The position numbers and the translations under genes are program-made. Shown here in pieces: positions 57,127 through 64,000 of a stretch of DNA of 64,000 nt; position 1 is the stretch's first letter; every line of letters begins with the position of its first letter. The stretch covers positions 116,595,193-116,659,192 of the forward strand of contig OU015493.1 in assembly GCA_907164885.2 (NCBI GenBank), written 5' to 3'. This stretch comes from Dolomedes plantarius. Lineage: Eukaryota > Arthropoda > Arachnida > Araneae > Dolomedidae. The notes beneath the pieces were generated by a model. That model was not told the origin of the DNA. It searched no databases and worked only from the letters and a program-made list of their open reading frames with translations.

Positions 57127-57940
57127 CAGAGCTCCGCAACCTTTTATCTCCCACGGCACATCGTTTTTTTCGATAATTCCGCAGCACACTATAAGAAAAA
57201 GCTTGCAAATACATAAATTACAATAAATGTGTATATGTTTTTATTATATAAAAAACGTAATAAATTAGCTCTATGTATCAAGATAATTATAATCATTTAA
57301 GTTTTATATAAATCATTTTGAACTGTACAACATAAGAACAAAAATATAAAGTTATAGTTTACAAGTAAAAAAAGATTCTCTTTAAATTTTTATATTAAAA
57401 TTTGTTTTTTGGTCTTTACTTAAGCCTAATAAATCTTACTTAAGCCTAATAAAGTTAATTTAAACATAACTAATTTACTAACGATATATTTGAGCTTATT
57501 TTGAGGAACATATGTACGTTTTATATTTGGCTCTATATTAGAAAGAGCTACTCGAAGTTCATGGTCAAGACCCTTTAAGCACGATCGTTTGTCATTTTTA
57601 ATTAGAACCAGTATCGAAAAACTTTTTCCGCATAAGTAGAAAAAAGAAGCAAAATTGCAATGGTCTTGTCAGAAATTTAAGGATATTCTTTCTTGACTGA
57701 AATCCAGAAATATGATGCTCGAGCATACAAACAATATATGGTAACAACATGTTTTTGTTTTTTGTATAATTTCAACCCAGGGAAATTACATATTAACAAA
57801 AATTTAGAGGAATATTTTACTTAAAAAAATTTCTAACTGATGCGGTGGTTAATTTTTTTCTTATTATCAAGATTTCTTATTATCTCAAGATCATCTCGTG
57901 GCACACTAGTGTGCCACAGCACAGCGGTTGCGGAGCACTG
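57127..57940 (-). mobile_element. hAT element with transposase remnant
   Basis: 814 bp. Ends CAGAGCTCCGCAACC and GGTTGCGGAGCACTG are inverted with one mismatch in 15. Flanks ATGTAATG (57119-57126) and ATATAATG (57941-57948) match at 7 of 8. The minus strand near 57640-57485 reads YLCGKSFSILVLIKNDKRS and LRVALSNIEPNIKR, the C-terminal dimerisation region of hAT transposases. Frames are broken elsewhere. Confidence 0.88.
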
Positions 57941-57948
57941 ATATAATG

Positions 57949-59521
57949 GATATTAAAACTTCAGCTTATGGAACTTTAGCTTTGAGAAAAGAAATATTAA
58001 ACTATAGATCATAATTTTAAGATAGCAATTTTCAAAATACTGCAGTTAATAAACTAATATTATGTATACTTAAGAGAGGATGGTAATGCAGGATTGCAAT
58101 CAGATAAAGAGAAAATTCCTTCAAATACCACAAATTATTTTATATGCATTTTACCCTGAATAAAATACACTGTAGAAACTTATAAAATGCATATAAAACT
58201 TCTTTTCTCTGACTTTTTTTTCTTGGCATTTAAAATACCCAATTAACTATAAAAAAACTAGGTTAATTATGCTCAAAAGCTTCTTGAAATTTCTCCCTGA
58301 TCTCTCTTTAACAATGACTTTTTAAACAAGAAATATAGTATAACAGCAAGGCACAAATTCTGGACGGATACAGAGGGTTTTTTTTTTCTAGAATATTCAT
58401 ATACCAGCAGATTCAATGCATATTTTAAATAAATAATATTTTCAGCTTAATTATTTTGTTTCTAGAAACAAGAAAGAAGCATTTATTATAAGCACCATCA
58501 TAAATCCACATTGAAATATATAAAAATATTAAGAAAATTGTTAATAACTAATGAATATAAATTTATTACTGTTAAATTACATACAAATAATTATATAATA
58601 AAAGATACAATAAATTTAAAAAGGAAATTAAGAGGGAAGCAACTATTGGAAAAGTTTATAAGTAGTATCTCTTACTCAGTAGCACCAACAGAACAACATT
58701 GAAGAATTTAGTAGAAACCAGTAGAAACAAGAATGAAGTATTTATTATAAGCACCATCCTAAATCCATACTGAAATATATAAAAATATTAAGAACTTCAA
58801 CCCAAAAGGAACCCTCTAAAAAACACAATACATATTTACATGTTTAATAAGTTTTTATTTAAATATCTGCTCTTGCATACTTTTAAACAATCTCTTTTTA
58901 ACAGACAATCACTTTAATATATATTTTAGCCATAAAAGGAAGAACAGGAAATTAAATTTAATAACTTAATAATTCTACATTAATGGTGAATGTAACATAA
59001 AAAAATATCTATTAATAATTCAGCAGGTGTTTCAATTATAACAGGGAAATTTAAAATTTACTTATAAAATATAGAATTTTAAGTATAAAATTTTTAACAC
59101 AAATAGCTACATGATAAGCAAAATTTGAAATATATATATCATCATTTCCTTTCTTATAATTTAATACACTGCAGCACATAAATAGGACATTCAGTAAAAA
59201 AAAAAAACCCATTCACATTTATATTTAATAAATATAATGTAACTCAATGAATATAATTTCTTTTGATAAAAGTTAGTATATTTTTCTGTTGTGATCAACA
59301 GAATTAGTAATACTTTCAATAGATCCACAGCATCTACAAGTACAAACACAGTATGATTTTTAAACTAAAATATTTCATACACTTCTAAAACTGTTTTGAC
59401 TAGAAGGTCTAGGCATGTTGTATAAGACATGTGGCACAAGATTAAAGCATTGATGGTGTAAAACTTGCATAAACTGAAGAACCACAGACAATGTAAAAAT
59501 ATAAAGTATTTGTAAATAAAA
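57949..59521 (-). other. Region downstream of ARL6
   Basis: AT-rich. A direct repeat of about 70 bp (AAGCATTTATTATAAGCACC) lies at 58475 and again near 58738. The 63-codon ORF at 58511-58702 sits between the copies and has no domain. Probably the 3' UTR and flank of ARL6. Confidence 0.4.
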
Positions 59522-60091
59522 TCAATGCTTATTTTGGACGGCACTGCGTAGCTGATCACTTAACCACTCTACTCCTTCTCCCAAACCCTCACCAGTAAGT
59601 GCATTGCTAGCACAAATATGCCATGGCTTATTTTTCAGACGGTCTAAGCCTAAAGCTTGGCTTACTTTAACACTGGAGAGAGCTTCTCGCAAATCCATTT
59701 TATTTGCGAAAAATAAAATGGGAATATTTCTGTCTTTAACATCCTTGTGTTGGAGCATCATATCCAATTCATCTTTCGCCACAACCATTCTCAACGCATC
59801 ACTACTATCGACAACGAAAATTATTCCTTGAGCTTCTTTATAATAATGTTCCCATAGATTTCTGTATCGCCCTTGACCGGACATATCAAAAGCAGTGAAA
59901 TTCAAATTTTTATTTCGAAAACGGTCAACATTAAAGCCAACGGTGGGTACAATCTCCACTGATTTTTGTTCCTCGGGCTTAAAATGATTTATTATAGATG
60001 TTTTACCACTGTTATCCAAACCTACTATCAGCACATTGACCTCTCTTTTCTTTATACCAAGAAAATAACCAAGCTTATCAAAAAAACCCAT
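59522..60091 (-). CDS. ARL6: ADP-ribosylation factor-like 6 GTPase
   Basis: A complete 189-residue small GTPase in one exon. ARL6 (BBS3) in its GTP form recruits the BBSome coat to ciliary and endosomal membranes, supporting traffic of ciliary receptors. Motifs: Gly2 at an amphipathic N terminus ([12 protein letters not shown]); P-loop GLDNSGKT, residues 24-31; switch I Thr50 in PTVGF; DMSGQ, residues 69-73, the ARL6-type replacement of the usual D-x-[16 protein letters not shown], residues 130-133; CASNAL near 160. The length matches the family (about 186). The start has good context (ACAACATGG). The coding region has no intron, unlike vertebrate ARL6, so it is either an intron-poor lineage gene or a retrocopy; the frame is intact. 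Head to head with RPN1. Confidence 0.96.
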   Translation of the reverse strand: MGFFDKLGYFLGIKKREVNVLIVGLDNSGKTSIINHFKPEEQKSVEIVPTVGFNVDRFRNKNLNFTAFDMSGQGRYRNLWEHYYKEAQGIIFVVDSSDALRMVVAKDELDMMLQHKDVKDRNIPILFFANKMDLREALSSVKVSQALGLDRLKNKPWHICASNALTGEGLGEGVEWLSDQLRSAVQNKH

Positions 60092-60706
60092 GTTGTGTAT
60101 TTTTTTTTCAAATGGTCACCTTCAGCGAAGTCTCTATGAATAACTTACTTTACATAAAATAAATTTTCTGAATATGTAGTATTCTTAAACTTCAAATACA
60201 TGTATACTGATTATTTAAAAGTCCACCAACAGGTATGTAAGAAAGTATTGTATAGAAAGAGTTGTTTACATACTTGCACAGCACTTACAGTTACAGTTTC
60301 ATACATAGTAAACAAATAATTGTGTAGTCATAGCATTTTAGTAACAAAATAACCATAATTTTTGATTAATAAACTACAAAAAGTATAATTATTATGTATT
60401 TATAAAATTGATCAGTTATTATCCATTAGTTTGTGAAGTAGTGGATTGCATATTTTTGAAAAAGGAAGGTTCTTGGATGAATGCATCGGAAAACGTCAGT
60501 AAATATAATGTGTTTATGAATTTCAAATCAGGCAAGAAAATGCATCACCAAACTAAAATTATTTATATATATGATTTTTATTTTGTACGTGTAATGTAAT
60601 GGCAACATTAATAATTTGTCGTCATCATATTTGTAGGGTCTTGGTGGTTGATGTCAAGACGACGCGTGGTCGTTTGGACTTTAACAGTTTAATTTACTTT
60701 CCAATC
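60092..60706. promoter_or_regulatory. Shared ARL6-RPN1 intergenic region
   Basis: 615 bp between divergent start codons. AT-rich, with no obvious TATA box in standard position for either gene, as expected of housekeeping promoters. Both 5' UTRs must lie here. The open frame extending upstream of the RPN1 start to 60599 is better read as 5' UTR, because the signal peptide begins at 60707. Confidence 0.65.
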
Positions 60707-60925
60707 ATGTATTTTCCATCTTTTGTTATATTTCTGTTTTTATTTGCTAAAGGCCACAGTGAGCTGGTCAATAGTAAATTAGATCGTAACATAGACATAG
60801 CTTCGCAATTAGTTAAAGTTTTGATAAAACTTACCTTGGATAACACCGGGAAATCGCCGGTATCATCATTTCTCTACGCTCTTGAACCTGATACAAAACC
60901 TAAACTAGCATTTATTGAAGCCTCG
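60707..60925 (+). CDS. RPN1: Ribophorin I, exon 1 (partial)
   Basis: 73 codons. Ribophorin I is a subunit of the oligosaccharyltransferase in the ER membrane that transfers the N-glycan to nascent proteins. The start is set by the signal peptide MYFPSFVIFLFLFAKGHS. The mature N terminus reads ELVNSKLDRNIDIASQLVKV, then LTLDNTGKSPVSSFLYALEP and KPKLAFIEAS. It aligns with the human protein's start region by pattern (the hydrophobic DL/IASxLxKV block and SFLxALEP). The exon ends at a phase-0 donor, TCG/GTATGT, at 60926. The rest lies beyond the window, so intron 1 exceeds 3 kb. An in-frame ATG at 60599 would add 36 residues ahead of the signal peptide and is disfavoured. Confidence 0.9.
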
Positions 60926-63900
60926 GTATGTACAATAAATATTTCTTGACGAAGATTGGTGTATTTAATAATTTTTAAATCGAAAATTTACTAAGTCGCG
61001 AAATTTAAATGCCTTCCGATGATTGTGTATAGGGTCATATAATACTTAGTTTGTTTATCTATTATCCAGTGCTTCGAAATACTTTACTAGTTATCTTTTA
61101 GTTCTGTTAAGATAATGAGAGGGTTATAAAAAACAGAGCAAAGCGTACTGAACTTTTTCGTCAGAGAGGGCCTAGCTTAAATTGCCTCATTTATCATTTT
61201 GAAGAAAAAATTACCTATCTGTTACACGCTAGGGAACCGCCTCTTATAAAATTTGGAAAGTTAGAACATTTTCCAGTACTTCATTTCAAAACTGAAGTTT
61301 CAGTGTTCTCAAAAAATAAAAAACACAAACAGAAAACTCAGTTTGACAAAGTTTTTTCCTTAACGAATAATTTAATTTCTTTTTGAGGAACCTTATTTTT
61401 TTGAACTTCATAAATGTAAGTAGCACACAACATTGCCCATCACAATTGGTAAAGAATAGCATACAAATTATCAAAGAGTGTATGACTGGAAAGCAAAAGA
61501 ATTGCATATTTTATACACACTTCCCTCCTTTCTTTCAGAGTTATAAATGTTAATTCAGTAATATATCCTTTTTTGTGCTTTTTGAAAAAACCATGGCTAA
61601 GTTAGTATGAATAAATTATTCAAAGTAGTCTTTTTAGTCATTTTTATTCAATCTAACGAATGGAATAATTGAATGATTCTTACATTCAAGTAACTTTTTA
61701 TAGATGATTATTTATTACACTGAATGCTTGTGACTGGTCTCAACTGTCCTTTAAAATTTCAGAAATAATAGTTATAAAATTTAATATGTATTTTTAAAAA
61801 AATTGATTGCATTGAGAGCGAAAGATGTTGCATAGATTTTGGGAGTTTTGATGTAAATGAAATGCAAAGCATTTCACAAATGTGTCTGAAATGCTCACTA
61901 GCATATCTGAAGTTCATGGCTTTAATTTATCAAACTCCTCCTTTGAACAAAGCCATTGTCAGTTTGTTTTGGGTGTAGTGGAGGGGGGGGGGGGGGGGTT
62001 AATGTCAAATCAATGAAACAGGCTAAGGATGAACTAATCATTAGAGATCACTGAGTAGTATTTATTAAAATAACTTTCATAGTAAATACATAAATTATTA
62101 TTTAAAGTTAAGAATTAAAAATTGGAGTTTTAAAGTAAAATGAAAGATAATATTAAGTTTGCTTTTCAGGTAACATGTATATTTCATAAGGAGTATATTT
62201 AGCATTTTATTTTGCCTTTAAATCAATTTTGGCAATACATGTAAATTTTCAAACATGTCATATGTACTTGAATACCCACTTTCTGAACTGATGTTTATCT
62301 AACCCTTGAAATAAGTTCATATTCTCATGGTAAAATTTAAAAAATTCAAGCAAAATAACTAACTATTGAAACTTGCAATCTCGTGTTGAAATAGACTATA
62401 ACTATTTTTAAAAACACAAAACTGGGGTAAAATAAATGAATAAAATGAAATTGAAAAGAATACTGTCTTTTTCCACTAGTTTTAATAGTAGTATTCTTTA
62501 ATAAATGATTTGTAACTAATTTGTCATTATATAGTAATTTTTTCCTTCAATGGTAGACGATTATATTACTGTGAAATCTGTATGTAATAAAAATCTCATA
62601 TTCAACAAAAATTTTATAAAAAATATTTAAATCGGTGCTTTTTTTTTTCTTTCTTTCTATTTTTTTTTTAAGGAAAAATTAGCTCTTATGATTCTTGGCT
62701 AAAATTGGCCAACCTTACATCTTAAATTCAATTGAGCTTCCTCTCTCTTTTCATTTTTTTTATTTTTAACTGCATTAAAAATTAAAATAGGCAACTAACT
62801 TTTTTTTTCTTTCTTTCTATTTTTTTTTAAGGAAAAATTAGCTCTTATGATTCTTGGCTAAAATTGGCCAACCTTACATCTTAAATTCAATTGAGCTTCC
62901 TCTCTCTTTTCATTTTTTTTATTTTTAACTGCATTAAAAATTAAAATAGGCAACTAACTTATTACAGTTTAAATGCCGAAGTTTATTTAAGTGGTGAAAT
63001 GATTGCAAATTGCTATGACTAAATATTTTTTTGATTTTATGACTAGTGATAATTGATTCATTATACCTAAATTATAATACTTATAAATAAAATATTCTCT
63101 TGGTCAAAACTGAATAATTGATATTAAAATAGAGCTGTGGATGATGAATATCATCAAATTTAACATTGGAGTTAAAAGCATCAAACATTTTATCGGAACC
63201 AGAAGTATGTTTCTATATATTTAATGTTCATTGCTATTTTACGATTAATTTGAAATTTGCTTACCTAACTTAGACTTGCGACTGTAGTCATTTAGTACAG
63301 TATACATTTATGACATTTAACTGGTTCAAATTTTATGCTATAATTTATACAAAACCTGGTACTTACGTATTATAGCTGAAACTTGGCAGCTTTTTACCCT
63401 TGGCGCAATATCCGCCCGCCAACACCTAATTTCCCAGTTGCAACCTATTTTCTAACCGGAAGTTATAAAAAACATTTCCAGTAATAGAATGTATAAAAAT
63501 TACAAATGTGTGGAAAATGTGTCAGATGAAGAACAAGATTTCGATTATAATTAATTTTAGCTTTAATTAAAAATTGCGTACTAATGACAAAACATAAATG
63601 CATGAAAACTATTCAAAATGAGTATGTTAAAACAAACGCAAAATTTTCGAAGCTTAAGTCTTAGGATGCTAAAATTTTGCATGGTGGTTACTACTAAGTC
63701 TTACGTGCCCAATAAAAAATATTTTTAACAAATTACAAATTTTAAGGGTGTTAAAAGGGGCTTAAACCTCTCCCCCTTTAAAATACATCCAATGTATCTC
63801 TTGAACAATCGAGTCCGGGAAGTTGAAATTTTATATGGTGGTTCCCCTTCAGCCCTAGGTGCACAGCAATAAATCTTTTTTTAAAGTTCAAATTTTAAGG

Positions 63901-63999
63901 GGTTTAGCCCCCCCCCCAAAAAAAAATAAAACCCCACTGTATCTCTGGAACCATAAGGCCTGGGAAGCTGAAATTTGGTTGGTTGGTTTCCCTTAAGCC
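60926..63999 (+). other. RPN1 intron 1 (start)
   Basis: Begins GTATGTACAA. AT-rich. No other exon is recognised up to the window edge. Contains a run of 16 G at about 61983-61998, a 159-bp tandem duplication and, at the end, a dispersed repeat. Confidence 0.6.
62641..62960. repeat. 159-bp tandem duplication
   Basis: TTTCTTTCTTTCTATTTTTT then AAGGAAAAATTAGCTCTTAT through GCAACTAAC occurs twice; AAGGAAAAATT starts at 62670 and 62829. The copies are almost identical apart from the T-run length, so it is recent (or an assembly artefact). Confidence 0.95.
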
Positions 64000-64000
64000 C
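63640..64000. repeat. Dispersed repeat with ~150-bp internal periodicity
   Basis: Three related units, each with AAATTTT(G)CATGGTGGTT-like and GTATCTCT(G/T)GAAC-like strings, near 63670, 63820 and 63970. GTATCTCTGGAACCATAAGG is the complement of a string at about 36580, linking it to the 36137-42215 repeat. Cut by the window edge. Confidence 0.65.

Noticed and set aside
60599..60706. Upstream in-frame extension of RPN1 (36 residues)
   Set aside because: It would bury the signal peptide; the family starts directly with it.

Overview
The window is AT-rich eukaryotic DNA, most likely from an arthropod and plausibly a spider or other arachnid. That placement is inference. It rests on long non-coding stretches, spliceosomal donors, a gypsy-type integrase tail and SCAN-like Gag of a kind I associate with spider genomes, and many Tc1/mariner, hAT and TTAA-target elements. 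No rRNA gene, functional tRNA gene or CRISPR array was seen.

Three host-type genes are supported. (1) A TATA-driven first exon of a small secreted protein on the minus strand (4417-4519); its later exons were not found. (2) A complete, intronless ARL6/BBS3 small GTPase on the minus strand (59522-60091). (3) Exon 1 of ribophorin I (RPN1, an oligosaccharyltransferase subunit) on the plus strand (60707-60925), whose first intron runs off the window. ARL6 and RPN1 are head to head with about 615 bp between start codons, so a shared promoter region is likely. The two proteins act in unrelated processes (ciliary BBSome recruitment; ER N-glycosylation).

Most of the rest is a layered deposit of mobile elements. 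From left to right: 0.3-3.8 kb, a hAT mini-element, a TTAA element with a nested TA-target element, and a hAT mini-element. 4.4-4.6 kb, the secreted-protein exon. 6.5-11.5 kb, a foldback TA-target element and two dead Tc1 elements. 11.6-14.1 kb, a tandem-repeat-rich dispersed repeat. 15-17.6 kb, a hAT mini-element and two more TTAA copies. 18.3-20.1 kb, a nearly intact mariner-type element. 21.6-26.8 kb, an unusual element with about nine subterminal motifs, then two hAT remnants. 27.1-34.3 kb, a gypsy-type Gag-Pol remnant split by a young Gag-only LTR element. 35.2-42.2 kb, a hAT, then a CXC-tailed ORF group between inverted arms, one arm split by a second young LTR element. 42.8-46.7 kb, a hAT inside a hAT and a hAT holding a tRNA-like SINE. 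47.1-50.8 kb, a second SINE copy split by two TA-target elements. 52.1-54.9 kb, a Tigger-like element, a BED-finger hAT and mini-hATs. 54.9-64 kb is calmer and holds ARL6 and RPN1.

Many boundaries are supported by target-site duplications read directly from the sequence: perfect 8-bp duplications for seven hAT elements, 5 bp and 4 bp for the two LTR elements, TTAA for two copies of one family, TA for the mariner/Tigger types, and 11 bp for the SINE. These duplications also give the order of several nested insertions.
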